From: Ophthalmolycus amberensis | Taxonomy: Eukaryota > Chordata > Actinopteri > Perciformes > Zoarcidae | NCBI GenBank assembly: GCA_024529925.1 | Contig: JAFEUB010000896.1 | Location: 248,001-312,000 of the forward strand | Length of the DNA stretch: 64,000 bases | Direction of reading: 5' to 3' | Part shown: one piece after another, positions 1 through 13,585 of the stretch | Position numbering within the stretch: position 1 is the first letter of the stretch | Layout of the letters: each line of letters starts with the position of its first letter | The notes under the pieces: model-generated | What the model saw: the letters and a program-made list of their open reading frames with translations, nothing else | Database searches by the model: none | Told to the model about the DNA's origin: nothing | Program-made: the position numbers and the translations under genes

Positions 1-3000
1 CTTAATATGCATCCTGCTGTAGGTCCCATCATTGGGCTTGAAGGACTTTGATCCTGGTTTGACCTTATTTTCTGATGACGTGTGTACAGTTATTGAGTGG
101 AGGAGGGGGGGTTGATACTCTCTTCTTAAGCTTTCCCCTGCACCACTGTATCCTCCCTGGACCCCGCCTGCTGTATATTTTCCTATAGGTTGTAATTATG
201 ATTGTCTGGCACCATTAATGTAATGAATCACCACCATACTATGAATTAGTTTTGTCAGAATGTTGACTCTTGAAGCAATGCTGATGAAAAACACATGCTA
301 GACAGAACTGTCTTTCCTGCTCTTATGTGACATTTTTGTTTAGGTTGGTGTTATCCAAAGGATCGTGCTGTGCCATCAATGCTATTAAAGCACAGTGAGA
401 ATCCAATGTCTGAGTGCTACAACCGGACAGAGCAGTGTTCCCTATCTGGGATCCTCATAGGTGCAAGATTTGGAAGAGTCCGAGGGGTTGTGTGATGAGT
501 AAGGAGGTATACTCAGTCTGTGCAAACAGCTGTAATATCCTCTGTGGCTCTGGAGGGAGAACAACAGCCCATGATGATGTCATTAGGGTTATCTCAGCTT
601 GGGCGTGAGACTTCAACAGAAAACTTGTGTTAAAAACTGGAGGTTTGAAAGATGTGGTCATTTAGGAGGCTCATGAAACACATTGGGTTGGGAAATGTAT
701 GATCCTAGTTTTTAGGAGCTTGACCCAAACTACGGACTCAAGTCAGAATATCTCAGCCTCTGCTGCTTAAATTTTGACCATTCTTTAAAAAATATATCTC
801 TTTGTGTTTCTACAGAAGCCCAGAACAGACAAACCAAACACTGCTCCAGATAGGGACATTCACGTTTTTGCATCGGCCGCCGTAGTTCTCCTACGGGCCT
901 GTCACACAAGCAATCTGAAACCTCACCGCTAGATAACTTTGATGATTAGTTTTAACTGTGGACCTCTTGAAATAAGTCAATAAGTGGGTGGATTTTCTCA
1001 TTTTCTTCACATTATTCTGTAAATGTGCTCAGGTTAGCAAGCTGGCTAAGATTCAACTGCATTATTTTGGCAAGATGTTTAAAAGCCAATTAAGTGAAAG
1101 GTTATAAAGTAACAACATAGGGCAGTGAAATCAACATTCTCAAGATAGCACACAAATCATGAAGAGCAACTGAGCAGCAAAACATTGTAATAGGGGTGTC
1201 CCCTTAGTTTAGGGGTTAAGACGCTGACCATGAACCGCAAAGTAGGTGCAGCACACGCAACAGAGCCTGTCTATGACTTTGTATTATTAAAGGACTGCAG
1301 CCACCCACACAAACACATGACATCACCCCCTTTTCAGTTGTGGCCATCGCTCTGTTTCTGCAGGCTGCGTTTCACCTGTCAGAGGAACAGCAGCAGTGTG
1401 TGATTTGATTTACTGCCGAGTACATAGGCACAGACAAGCCTTCCCCTGTATTGTGTGAAAACACCTGGAGGGAGACCTGACGGGTGAGACTGTATCCCTA
1501 GCAGAAAAGTCAAAATGAAATATGCTTCTAGCTGAGGGATAAAAATATGAACAAGCTCCAGCTGATATTTCATAAAACAACCCCCCTGCAGCGACAGTGA
1601 TGTACACACAAAGGCTGAAGGAAGGCTTTTATGATCTGCAACAAACAGATATGTAATTGTCGTCTTCCGCTATAAATCAGCTCTGTCCATTAAATAAATT
1701 CCCCTCCTTGGAGCGGCTGGGAACCTGGAAGATCCAGAACCGGATAATAGTGATTTGATTTGGACACAATCACAGCAGCAGCAGCAGCCCACAGGCTCCT
1801 TTGACAGTGCTTTATCAGACTGGCCCAGAAACAGGAGTGCAGGCAGGATTAGGTGAGGTACCACAGACGGGTATTTGCTGTTTAGAAGTTCCTGTCACCG
1901 ATAATGTCGGCTTGGACCTGCGCTTCTGGGCTCAGGCTTCTCAAACGCTCAGAGGACGCCTGCAGAATAAGCCAAATAGACTGTGACACGGCTACTGAGC
2001 ATGGCAACGCTGCCGGCTGAGCCAATCAAACAGAGCCTTGAGTCAGGGATGAATGCTGCTGGCATCTGTAAACAGATCATTCTCACCTTCACTTTGGCAT
2101 ATCCTGCCAGATTGAAATCAGCGTGAAATGGATGGAATGAATGGAGGTTAGAGAGGATTACAAAGAAAAACTCAAAAGAGTTTCACTCCAAAGTGAGGAA
2201 AGGAAGGCATCCATCATTTTAAAGAAATTAATATAATGTGCAAGAATTCCAAACCTTATCACTTCCTGGCTCATGTTTCTAAGAGCTCAAACATTACAGA
2301 GGAAAGCTTACTTAACCTTTGCGATCATCCCCATCCTCCTCTATGTACCTTTCTCTCTATAGCTATGGTCGAATAAAAAATCCCATCCTATGTTTTTTCC
2401 AAACCACTTTTCCTTGACCTCCATGGAAAACATCATGGGGTCAAGGAAAGGTGAAGGAGAATTCATAAGCACTTAGGAAAATGCAACCGCAGTGCTAAGA
2501 GAGTCCGACTGCTCTTACACTCAACACGTAGAAAATGAGTCCTGTGACAAAATCACACCTCCTAAGAAGGATGTTTTCAATTTATCCATAATGTACAATT
2601 AAACAGCAATGGCGGATGTTGTTGACGGCCGAATGGTGCGTTGCTTAAATGTTGTAAGTCCTTTTCTTTCGTAAAGGATGTACAGTAGGCTGAAAGAGAT
2701 AAGAAAAGAAGCATTGAAGCACCTTTCCTTAGCATTTAGGGAGTTCTTATCATGGCTGCCACTTGGATACTTCCAGGTCATTTAACTCAGGAACCTTCCG
2801 AAGCAAAAAAAGACTATTGGACCGCAGCCCAAGTCGGATGTTCAAAATTTTCCCTCTGGTGAATGTAACCAGAAAAAACTGAATAAACAAACAAAAACAG
2901 AAAAGGTACTAGAGAGCGCAACACTTAGGCTGCAATTTGCGGCGCCATCTTGAGAGTATAAGTCAGTATTTTGCCTGCAATGTTCAAAAACATGTACAAA

Positions 3001-3099
3001 TAAAGCACATGCTTATTATCCAGTGTGACACCTGAGCTAAGATGACACGTCATGTTCACATAATCACCAATGAGTGAAGCTGGTCATAAAAACACCTTG
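1..3099. other. No gene recognised
   Basis: Only short chance frames occur on either strand. A YY1-like GGCGCCATCTTGAG lies at 2941-2954, about 0.45 kb before the GGT start. A possible tRNA-derived SINE is listed separately. Confidence 0.6.
1193..1300 (+). repeat. Possible tRNA-derived SINE fragment
   Basis: TTAGTTTAGGGGTTAAGACGC resembles a polymerase III A-box in a tRNA-like head and is followed by an anticodon-arm-like stretch. A good B-box was not found, so this is weak. Confidence 0.3.
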
Positions 3100-3388
3100 T
3101 CACCACGCTGACACACACGCAGAGTCCGCTGAATGGCCAACTCCCTTCTTCTGCCTTCTTTTTGACCAATATTTTCTATCTATCGGTGCAATACACCAAC
3201 GGTGAGTGACCCTCCTGCTCTCCCTCCTTGATCGGAAACAAATGATATGATGCACCTTTTTCACATTGTTATTCGTGTTACGGTTTGGCTCTGAAAATGC
3301 TCGGTGATGCTTGGAGGAGAGGACACTTGTTTCTGAGCTGAAGGATTCTGTCTGACTGTGAGGTGTGCTGATTTTCCTGGGCAGGAAA
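3100..3388 (+). promoter_or_regulatory. ggt1: Probable 5' UTR region of the GGT gene, possibly with a small intron
   Basis: A strong donor-like site (CAACG|GTGAGTG) lies at 3200/3201. An acceptor-like TTTTCCTGGGCAG ends at 3384, four bases before the start codon. Together they suggest a 5' UTR exon ending near 3200 and a UTR intron of about 184 bp. The transcription start is not visible. This is inferred from splice-site shape only. Confidence 0.3.
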
Positions 3389-6300
3389 ATGGTTGGGAAG
3401 TCCCTGATTGCTGGTCTGGTGGTCCTTCTGGTGGCTGCAGTAAGCCTGTTCCTGGGGGTGTTCATGGGCTTGGGGAAGAAAAACACGGCTCCCCCCTTGG
3501 ACCACTTCTACTCAAAGGCTGCTGTGGCTGCTGATGCTGGAAAGTGTTCAGAGGTGGGGAGGTAAGAAGACTTTTGTTTTACAAATGTGACAAACAGTTG
3601 TATGCTCGGTTTTCTGCATGAGCATATGCGAGTGACGGCTTCTACCAAGTGTATTCATGGTGTTTTCAGGGACATTTTGAAGAAAAACGGTTCAGCCGTG
3701 GACGCTTCTATCGCTGCCTTGCTATGTGTCGGCCTTTTGAACGCTCACAGCATGGGCATCGGAGGAGGGCTCTTCTTTGTCATCTATGACGCTTCCACAG
3801 GTGAGTTACAACTCCTCAACGGATGGTAGCATGAGCAAAAACACAATCTGCAATTTGTCCTCATTTTCTGCTGAACAGGGAAGGTGGAAACCATCGACGC
3901 GAGGGAGACGGCGCCCATGAACGCCACTGAGGACATGTTTGGCAACAACACCAAGCTTTCTCGTACAGGTAGCCTACTTGCCTTGAGCTGCTGGAGTATT
4001 TCCCAGGCACAGAGGAGAAAAAGATTAACTGTGTCCTGTAAAGCTGTTGCAGCTACTGCAACTCCACTCTAATGTTGTATCAGAGCTAGAGAGGGATTTA
4101 GAGAGGATAAATATTATAGCCCCAAATCCACCCATCCAGCTCCTCTCGAATGTTAACAACTTTGCTATATCTTCTCCTTGTGTCTGCTGCTGGTTACATA
4201 ACAATAAAACAAACTAAATGTGTTGCTGGATCTATAGATGTTTTGTTGTCTCTCAGTATGCTGATCCTACAGTCAGACAGGGACCAGAGGGAAAGAGCTT
4301 GTGAATTTCAAAATCGTGGCTCTGCTGTTTCTCCGCGACAGGTGGATTGTCCATAGCCATTCCCGGGGAGATCCGTGGTTACGAGATGGCCCACAAGAGG
4401 CATGGCAGGCTGCCATGGAAGGACCTGTTTGAGCCCAGCATTGCTTTGGCTCGAGATGGCTTTCCTATAGGAAAAGCTTTGGCTCATGCCATCTCCAGGA
4501 GCAAAGATTCTATTCAAGGAGACGCCAACATGTGGTGAGGGTGAAGAGTTTTAACTGATTTGTGGCTTCACTAACTCTGCTGCATTTTCTAATGATGGTA
4601 CAATAATTTATGCTGACAACGGAGGAATAGTTAGATATGTTGGGCAGTACTCTTATTTTCTTCAAGCTAACCTTCTCCCGGCTACAATGGATGTATTACA
4701 AGAACTGGATACTGGACTCCAAGATGGCGGCCATTCATTTGAGGGAAAAATGCTTTAAGCTGCAGGGGATATTTTACCTGCAGTACCGTGAGTGGCCTCA
4801 GGAGCAAATTGGCAGCAAAGTTGATTAGCAGTGCAGTATCCACCTCTCTAAATACATCCATGGTAGCTTCCTATTCAATGGACTGACATGTACTAGTGGT
4901 GGCTTTCATTTTCTACAGGCTCAAACACCGCAACAATTTAACTGGTTTCCTACTTTGTTCTTTATTATCTTCCAGTGAGGTGTTTTGTGATTCTCAAAAA
5001 AACATACTGAGGGAAAACGATATTGTTAGATTTCCAAGGCTGGCCGACACTTACCAAAGAATAGCAGAAGAGGGGCCTGATGTGTTTTATAACGGCTCTA
5101 TGGCACGAAGCATCGTTGAGGACATCCAGGCAGCAGGTCTTATGTTGTGTTATTCTTCATTGTTGTATTAAGAAATTGTGAACACACTAATAACCAAACT
5201 GCACACTACAGAACTCCAACTATTTATTAATTCTTCTAAGACTTAAATCATTAATTTGAGCATTATTCATCACTTTCAAGTCACACTACTGTGCTCGTTG
5301 CAGGAGGCATTATCTCCCTGGATGACTTGTTGGAGTACCAACCTGTGCTGAATGAGAACCCTCTGAAGCTGAACGTTGGGGAATACACCATGCATGTCCC
5401 AGACGCCCCCTCCAGTGGCCCTGTGCTGGCACTGATACTCAACATAGTGGATGGTGAGCAGCTTGGCCAAGTGCTTGTTGTGCAGCCATGTGGAAGAAAG
5501 GATGTCAGGTTTCCCCAGGTCGTCCCTGGATTGTTTCTCCGCCTGTTTTGGAAGCAGAAAACAGAGATGCGACTCAGTTCTGCTTGCCAAATTTAATTCA
5601 CCATCAACACCCCATCTGTTCAGGCCGAGAATCTTTAGTCACGCTTTAAATAAAAAGTGGCATCATTCATTTCAAATGAGGGATAAGATTTAACGTGTTC
5701 ATAAATGAATCTGGAGGAGAACATGGTGCCACATTCATATGGCTGAAAGGATTCGTGTTGCTATTTGAATAGAGAATTCTTAGTTTAAGATAAGATAAGA
5801 TAAAATAAGATAATCCTTTATTAGTCCCTCAGTGGGGAAATTACAGGATTACAGCAGCATTGCTCACAAGTAATAAAATAAAATAAAAATCAAGTAATAT
5901 AATAAACTAAACAGTAAACAGTAGAACAGTAATAAAATAAGACAGTAAGAAGAGTATTAGATATACTAAATGACCTGCTACTTAATGACCTGCCACCGAC
6001 TGAAACGGGTGTTTAGCACCATGATGGACAAGATTCATTACCTGATTAGACACAGACAATGTGATTCTTTCCTGTGGATATTTTGCAGGGTACAACTTCA
6101 CCGGCACAAGTGTTTCTACAGCAGAGAAAAAGACTCTGACGTACCATCGAATCGTGGAGGCTTTCCGTTTCGCTTATGCCAAGAGGAGCAGACTCGGGGA
6201 CCCACGTTATCTCAATATCACCGATGTAAGACATATTATTATTACACGTCAATAATTTACTTTAGAGCTTTCAAGCTTCACTGTGTACTCCGTATGATCA

Positions 6301-8667
6301 CCGCTGTCTCCTGCTAGCCACTGGGCAATTCTATAAGAGTGGGTGGGAAATCCCTAGTGCCTTTATTTAGTCCTGATTTGAGACGATTAAGACAGTGTTT
6401 GCTGTCTTGTTACAAAGGCCAGGAAGAGTGCTAAGCTATTGTTTACCATTTGTCATTTTCACGTGATGAGCTTCTCCTCTGGGACTGACTTGTTTTGCTC
6501 CCATCAGCTCATTCTAAACATGACTTCAGACTACTTTGCTGATGGCATAAGGAGTAAAATTACAGATGACACCACCCACCCAGACAGCTACTACGAGCCG
6601 GACTACTTTGTCCCAGACAACCACGGGACGGCTCACCTGTCAGTCATAGCTGAGGACGGAAGCGCCGTGGCAGCCACCAGCACCATCAATTTATAGTAAG
6701 AGGTCAAACTTTCAGACAAATATTTCCTGTCAGGCAGATTATTGATCGCTCATTGAAAAGCTGTTTTATTTCCCCAGCTTTGGTTCCAAAGTCATGTCTC
6801 GATCAACTGGAATCATTTTTAACGATGAAATGGACGACTTCAGCTCTCCGTACATGACCAACGAGTTTGGAATCCCTCCTTCACCGAACAATTTCATTCA
6901 ACCAGGTGTGGCTGGACTGAGTTATCACACTCGTATTACTACAACCCCCAGTTTTGGTTATGACTTTTGGACACATGTCTGTGTTGATGGATAGCAATGT
7001 TTTTTGTAATTAAACCCCTTGTTCCCACAATGACAAAGAGGATGACCCTCCCTCTAGTGAGGATGATGCTTCCACCATGCTTTCACTTGCTCCTGCATTT
7101 GCCATTGTCAGGAACTCTGACAGCTTTAGCTCACTTAGCAGCATCCTCCTACTGTGACTCACTGCTGTTCTTTGTTTACAGTCATATTTAAAAAAATGTG
7201 TCAAATCAAGGTGGCAGTTTTTAGCTGTGCAAATTCTGCACGTGGACTATCAAACCACGAGGAAAAAAGTAAACATTTATCAATCAAGCAGTCGCAGCCA
7301 CATTCTGTTTATCTGTTGCAGGCAAGAGGCCTCTGTCTTCCATGTGTCCGACTATCATCTTTGACAAAGACAACAAAGTGAAAATGGTTGTAGGAGCGTC
7401 TGGGGGCACAAAAATCACCACAGCCACCGCCTTAGTAAGTCCGATTCATTCACAGACAGCATTTCAATCCGGCAGCCAACACACAGTCAGGTATTTGAAA
7501 CTAAATGTCGTTTTTTTTTCTGGCTGAAACAGGTCATCCTGAACTCCTTGTTCTTCAACTATGACCTAAAGAAAGCTGTGACAGAGCCGCGAGTTCACAA
7601 TCAGCTCAACCCAAATATGACAGTAGTGGAGCAGGGCTTTGAAAAGGTGGGTCACCCATTGAGACGTATAATGCAAAACAACATTTTGAACATATGGAAT
7701 GGCTTAACAGCTGTTAAAGAGTCACTACACAGGCTATTCATTTGACTACAAGACTGCAATTTTTTTAAAAGCATACCATGTGTTTGTTTTTTGATTGATT
7801 TCCTACGGCACAGGCAACCAGTCGTTTCAATTCATGTCAGTATGAAAATAAACTTCCAAAGACTTGAAACTTGAGATAATACTTTCACTTAATAGGTGTT
7901 TATTTGTCTTAAATCTCTCAGATTGTATTCAAGAATCTAGATGCAACGACAAAGAGCAATCCCAGCTCTCATCTGGATTATTACGAGGGATTATTACATA
8001 CCACTTTTCCACGTCTGACACGATAGAGAAACTGCAACCTTGAAAGTCGGCCGATACCGATACACATCAGACACTCCTCTTTTAACGAACCCCTCGCTTC
8101 AATAACTAAGCTGTTAATAATACATTTGTATCGATGCACTTTGCATCTAAAAAATATCATCCTCAAAACGAAGGAAGAAATACACAGCCCACAACATGAC
8201 TGAGTTATGCAATACTGATGCTTCTTTTTTTCCATACACTGAACTTTGGGCACAATGCATGTCTGTACAGTTCTTTGATAGATTTCCATATCAACCAAAT
8301 TTCAGATTCATGCAAGTTGATTTTCATAGTGTGCTGGCTGCCAGAAAGGTAGGAAATAATTCCACAGACTTGTGGCATATAGCCGGCAGTAGAAAACAAA
8401 TCAGAAATGCATTATTAATGGATAGAATGTATTGACCTCTATCATGGACCAGTAAAACCGGAACCTCCTGCAAAAGACTCTATATATGTTTGTGTATGTG
8501 TAATGGTTCTACCATGGCAGAGTGTTCTGGAGGGTCTGGTCCAGAAGAACCACGTAACGCAGCTGCTGCCGACTCCAGACTCCGTGGTCCAAGCGGTGGT
8601 GCGGCAGGGAGAGCGTCTCTGTGCGGAGTCCGACCCCAGGAAAGGTGGCTATCCAGCAGGATACTGA
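3389..8667 (+). CDS. ggt1: Gamma-glutamyltransferase 1-like enzyme, 12 coding exons, complete
   Basis: Exons read by GT-AG sites and frame continuity: 3389-3561, 3670-3800, 3879-3968, 4342-4534, 4976-5136, 5304-5453, 6089-6225, 6508-6695, 6778-6905, 7322-7434, 7533-7646, 8521-8667 (1725 nt, 574 aa; human GGT1 is 569 aa). The family is a type II membrane ectoenzyme that removes the gamma-glutamyl group of extracellular glutathione and self-cleaves into two subunits. Seen: an N-terminal hydrophobic anchor (about residues 4-28), the NAHSMGIGGG motif, and the Arg in ARETAP matching the substrate-binding Arg of human GGT1. Thr386 in NHGTAHLS matches the nucleophile that starts the small subunit. 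Also present are TSTINLYFGS, NDEMDDFSS, PLSSMCP and the end RKGGYPAGY. PLSSMCP fits GGT1 better than GGT5. The start ATG has a good context (GAAAATGG), and the upstream in-frame extension begins only with GTG. The numbering among fish ggt1 paralogues is inferred. Confidence 0.96.
5786..5962 (-). mobile_element. Rex-type LINE/SINE 3' end in antisense, within GGT intron 6
   Basis: The plus strand has AAGATAAGATAAGATAAAAT, then ATCCTTTATTAGTCCC, then TGGGGAAATT. The reverse complement is the common teleost 3'-tail motif 'aatttcccc...ggactaataaaggat' followed by TTATC repeats. It lies between GGT exons 6 and 7 and does not touch splice sites. Confidence 0.6.
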
Positions 8668-9476
8668 CCGTGACTTCAGGACCTTCTCTGCTCCCCTCAG
8701 TCTGGACAGTCTCCTCACAGACACTCGGATAGAGCCACAAAACAAGAAGGTGCCTGCACTGAAGACTCAGAAGAAGCAGTGTTTTAAGCTATGGAGACAC
8801 AGCCACCACTTACTTTTACACAAACATGGAAAACGACCAAAACCTCTTTTACTCAAACTCAATTATTCAGCATTACTTTTATCTTTTTGGGCATCATTTG
8901 AGTTTGGAAGTCAAATAAGAGGTTGTACCTAGTTTGACTCCTGTTTTATCACCATTGTGTACTGGTGATGTTTTGGGGAAACCTAAAACACAATCTTCTT
9001 TGTACGATAGACCTATTTTATGTAGGACATGGTATTCAACATATTAAAAAACAACAAAGTAAGCATCAATAATTAGGCAAATAATAAGAAAAGTTTCATC
9101 ACTATGCATTTTCAGGTAAGAATCTGTGTGGTTGTCCATGTAGTACTTTCATCTATTTTATTGTCAAACTGGTGACAAACCATCAATTAAAAACTAGACC
9201 CATGAAACAATTAAAAATAAGGACACCTCAGAATGTTTGCCTGTTTCTCCCCAAATCTTTCTCCTGGTTGTAAGTTGATCCTGAAACAAACATGCCCGTG
9301 GCGTTTTCTACCGCGACTCTATAGTGAAACTATTACTCTTGAACTGTAAACGTTTAATATCGAGTAGAGGTTAAGTTAATGTATAGTGTAATCTGAAAAA
9401 TACATTTGCAGATATATTTTTCTAAACATGCATTGTTCTTATGCCATGTTTGTTGCCATGCTTGTTATTAAACATC
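8668..9476 (+). other. ggt1: Probable 3' UTR and downstream DNA of the GGT gene
   Basis: AT-rich noncoding sequence follows the TGA stop. ATTAAA-type polyadenylation signals lie at 9186, 9210 and 9467. No canonical AATAAA was noticed close to the stop, so the transcript end is uncertain. No other gene is seen here. Confidence 0.35.
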
Positions 9477-9879
9477 TTTGAACAAAGATGTTATATTTGA
9501 CCACACAGACCCTGTGGGTGTTTCTGTTACTGGAATATTAGGCATGAAATCACTATATACTATTTTTTCTTTTAGTTTGTGGCTGGTCAGGTTTTGTTAT
9601 TTAGTGTTTATACTGAACCTCATGTATTGTGGAAATAACATATTATTTAATCCAGGGCACACCCAGTAAAAACAGAAAAGCAGCTGGCACAGTGAATGTT
9701 TGGCATTTTTGACTGATTCAAAACTTAAAAGATTTTTCAATTATAAAATGTGTTGCATAATTATTTGTATAGACTAATTAATCAGCTCACCGTTTCAGCA
9801 CTAAAACATACACGATTGGAAGGGCCTGCGCAGAAAGTGAAAGATATATATTATTTGTTTTGTATCCGCTCTGTGATTC

Positions 9880-9996
9880 AGATTTGCTCCGAAATGTTAT
9901 GGGTTCTTCCTCGACTCATGATACACCCTTCCACTAAGTTTCGTGAAAATCCGGCGAGTTGTTTTTCGTAATTCTGCTGACAAACAAAGCAAACCG
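9880..9996 (+). repeat. Teleost interspersed repeat (copy 1)
   Basis: The sequence includes GGGTTCTTCCTCGACTCATG, CCTTCCACTAAGTTTCGTG, and a final CTGCTGACAAACAAAGC. It matches, in inverse orientation, the copy at 34350-34480 in this window. From general knowledge this is a common fish repeat, possibly a LINE or SINE tail. Confidence 0.6.
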
Positions 9997-10959
9997 AAAA
10001 CACAACACTTTACTTTGTACCGAGGTTCAATTACGGTAAAAGGAGGCAAACAAACTGAGCAGGACTCAGGACCCCTGAAGAGACTGACCCCGTTTTACTT
10101 TCAATCAGTATTCAGTAAATATCTCCACTCATGTGCGCTCTTTGAGGAAATGAAAAACCAAGTAGAGCTGCTTTTGGTAAAAACCTCAATCTCAAACTTT
10201 GTTTTATCTGCTTTTACATCCGTTCAGGTTTAAAAGAGCTTTAATATCCTCAGTTGGTAGAATGTTCGCAACTTTGTGAATTGCTCTGCTGCATCAAAAG
10301 CACTTTGTAAACAACAGCGTCAAATTATACCTTCTGCTTAAAATTGGTTTAGTGCAACTTGATGGATAACAATTAGTGGTTTGGATCCCAGTTCAGCAAA
10401 TTATACCCTCGACATAAGACTCTTTGGGTAAAAGCAGAAACTATGTTGCCATACACTCCTTATATAATCTGCACTCCTGAACAGACTCTGTGAACTGGCC
10501 CTCACAATGTCAGTTGTAAGGAAGACCAACGAGTATTATATCACCCAGCGCCTGAAGCAACATCACAACAAGCAACGGTGACAAAACCTCACTTGTGAGA
10601 GCTGGATGTATCACATAACTCTGCGGAATATTTACATTGAAAACAGGCTATGCAAAACTGTAATTTGTTTATGCGGTAACAGACACAAAGAAAAACATTG
10701 TACTTTAACTCGGTCAACAGAAACATCCAGAGAGCCTGCAGACAGATGGTAAACAGAGAGAGAGAAAGTTTCTGTCAACACAGAAACCCCACCTTAGATA
10801 TGGTTGTGCAAAAAGATATGGACAACTTTAAATACTACTGAACCCATTACTAAACTCTACCATAGTGGTGTTCCCACTGCAGATACCGTACACTCCCCAC
10901 ACCATTACTCCTACACTGGTGTGGGATTAAACAAAAACAAAATAAGATGAAACAAGTCG

Positions 10960-11688
10960 TTTATTTTCTTGAAAGAAGTGCAGTGAGTAATGGATTACAT
11001 GCCCGTCAAGACACCTAAATGTAATGTTATCAGCCAGAAATCGTTCTCACAAACCGTGTCGGCCGTAAGTGGAATACAGATACAGTATCTGGTGTTATGT
11101 CATCACGGGCGATATTACATTATAAATGGGAGCACGATTTCCTCCTCCGGATTCCAGCATCATCTGTATTCTTCTGGCGAAATATGAATCATCCGGGCCA
11201 CTGAAACACATTCATCTTGCAGCTAACTGTGATATTACCCTCATTCTTCAAAAGCTGGAGGCTAAATCAGCACAGCTGTGACAGCTCCTGATAAACTTTA
11301 GACATTTCTACCACGGAAGGCTCGTTATGTCCGTCGGACAAACCGGGACTGTTGCTGTGGTTGAAGTATTGAAAAACATGTTCCGTTCGTCATCACGCCA
11401 TCATTTGAATCTGTAGCCGATCACAAGTGAAGAGACAACTGATCTATTGTGTCTACCCGTTACACAGCCTTGTTTATGACTACCTTCACTATCCTCTCTA
11501 AATACTAGCCAGGCATTGCGTGCATAGAGTTCCACATTTGCTTAAATATTTACAAATGAAATATTTTAGTGCCGACACAGCAGGAAAGATCTTCGTCCCC
11601 ATCTAGTGGTGAGACTGCAGTGACTCCACTCAGCAGTGTCCTTTTCGGAAGCCAAGACGACTCTAGTTTGTTGCTCGGCAGGGGGCAG
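10960..11688 (-). other. anapc5: Probable 3' UTR of anapc5
   Basis: Noncoding sequence follows the TAA stop. The first clear AATAAA on the minus strand is at 10965-10960, about 0.7 kb downstream. A 3' UTR of that length is plausible but not proven. The rest of the GGT-anapc5 gap (9.5-10.9 kb) holds one interspersed repeat and no visible gene. Confidence 0.35.
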
Positions 11689-13056
11689 TTACAGTCGCAT
11701 GGAGACCGGTGGTGCTGGCGATTGCAGCTCCTGGTCCAGCAGCCGGAAGAGCATGGCACTTTTGTTGCACTGCGAGGTTTGTCCCAGAGAACGGTGGAGC
11801 TGAGCCTGCAGGTAGTGGACGTCCCGTAGCCGCTCCTTACAGTTCAGCTTTGAGAAATATGCTGCTGACTCATTTAGTGTGTCAACAGCCAAAACTGCCA
11901 AATGCAAATCTGCAGGGAGACAATAAACAGCAGTGTGTAAATAGCTAGGGGGGGGGGGTCAGTGTTCGGTGGCGGTGCGGGGGGAGTTTGTAGCCGTTGT
12001 TACCTGCTTGCCCTTGTCCGTTTGGCCTGAACCCAGCCACTGCCATCTGACAGCGGGCAGTTAGCAGCAAGGCTCGGCCCTTGTCCATGACTGATCCGTG
12101 GGCCAGAACAGGCTCAATGGCTTCATGCAGAACACCCAGAGCGTGCTCAGGAACCCCCAACATCAGCTGCAGGAAGGAGAGAAAACAAAAAAACAGTAAA
12201 GAAACCACCAGCCACACTGCAAAAAAAAGGCTTTGGGGATTTGCATGTATGAGAGCCGTAGCAGTGTTTGAGACGTTGACCTGAGTGAAGGCCAGGTGGA
12301 GGATGGTCTCTGAGGCCAGGGACTGTAGGTGGTGCTGTCTAGCCAGAGCCAAGGCCTGCAGGAGGAGAGGAAGCGCTGTGGAGAAGCCAGACGACTCCCA
12401 GTGGAGCTCAGCGGTAGAAAGCATAACTCTGTACGAGACACAAACAGGCAGCGATGTCGACGAGAAAAGAAAACGTGGCTCACAATGATCCCACGATGAC
12501 ATGAAATAGGAATGGGAGCCGTGAAATAAGTGAGTCAATTCAATTCCACAAAAAAGGAGTTTAGGCGAGTTGACTCTACACTCCTAGGAAACAAATAATC
12601 AGAAATAATGAAGTGACTATCTACCTGATGACCACCTCCGTACACTTAGTCTTCTCACAGTGCACCTGCAGCCGCTGTAAGATGTTGTACGCCTCAGTGC
12701 TCCGGTTGAGAGCCTTCAGAACTTGAGCTTTCCTATCAGTAAACATGGTGTTACAGCTCCAACAAAGATGTGTGAGAGAACCATTGTTAAGATCAGAAGT
12801 GCGTTGACGTTACCTGTAGAGACCTTCTGTTTTGCTTAAGGCAGAGATCGCCGTCACTAGTGGCTCTGCCAAATGGTACTTCCCTTCGTTCATGTGTCTG
12901 TCAAACTGAACTTTCAGATCACACAGCATCCAGAGCTGATCAGAGAAATAGGTTCACAAAAAACAAAATATATTGAATATTTCCTATCATGAAGAATGCT
13001 CATATCATGCATCACAGAAAACAAGTCTCCCCACCAAACCCAGCCAAATATATGTA

Positions 13057-13098
<42 letters not shown>

Positions 13099-13531
13099 CA
13101 TCTGTTTTACCATGCAAAAATATTATGCAAAAGAAATTCATATTTCATGTGAAAACAGCATGTGGAAATATTAGCTAAAGATCAATCTTTCTGCAGTAAT
13201 TGTACTCTGCATTGCCCTTTCGGTTGGTAAATAACCAGCAAACAGTACAAGTCGTCTAACCTGCTCTTACACTCACATCTTTGACATTACACACACAAAT
13301 TTCACATGTGTGTTCATCAGCAGGTCCTAAACCCTCACGGTAAAAAAAATCTAAGTGATAGGAGTTCGTTTTTTTTGTTTGGGAAGCAGAGGGATGAGAT
13401 GCTGAGGCTCAGCTTAAATTCTATGCAATGACCCGTCTATCTGTCGAGGAGTGACTCAGCAGTTACCATCATCACAGCAACCTGTGAGTGCTGCTAGACA
13501 GACGCAGCTGATAGAGATGAGCTAATTAGTG

Positions 13532-13585
<54 letters not shown>

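Noticed and set aside
11945..12538. 197-residue continuous minus frame as a separate protein
   Set aside because: It is anapc5 exons 15 and 16 with the intron read through. The VNVSNTATALIH... part is intronic, with a proper donor at 12280.
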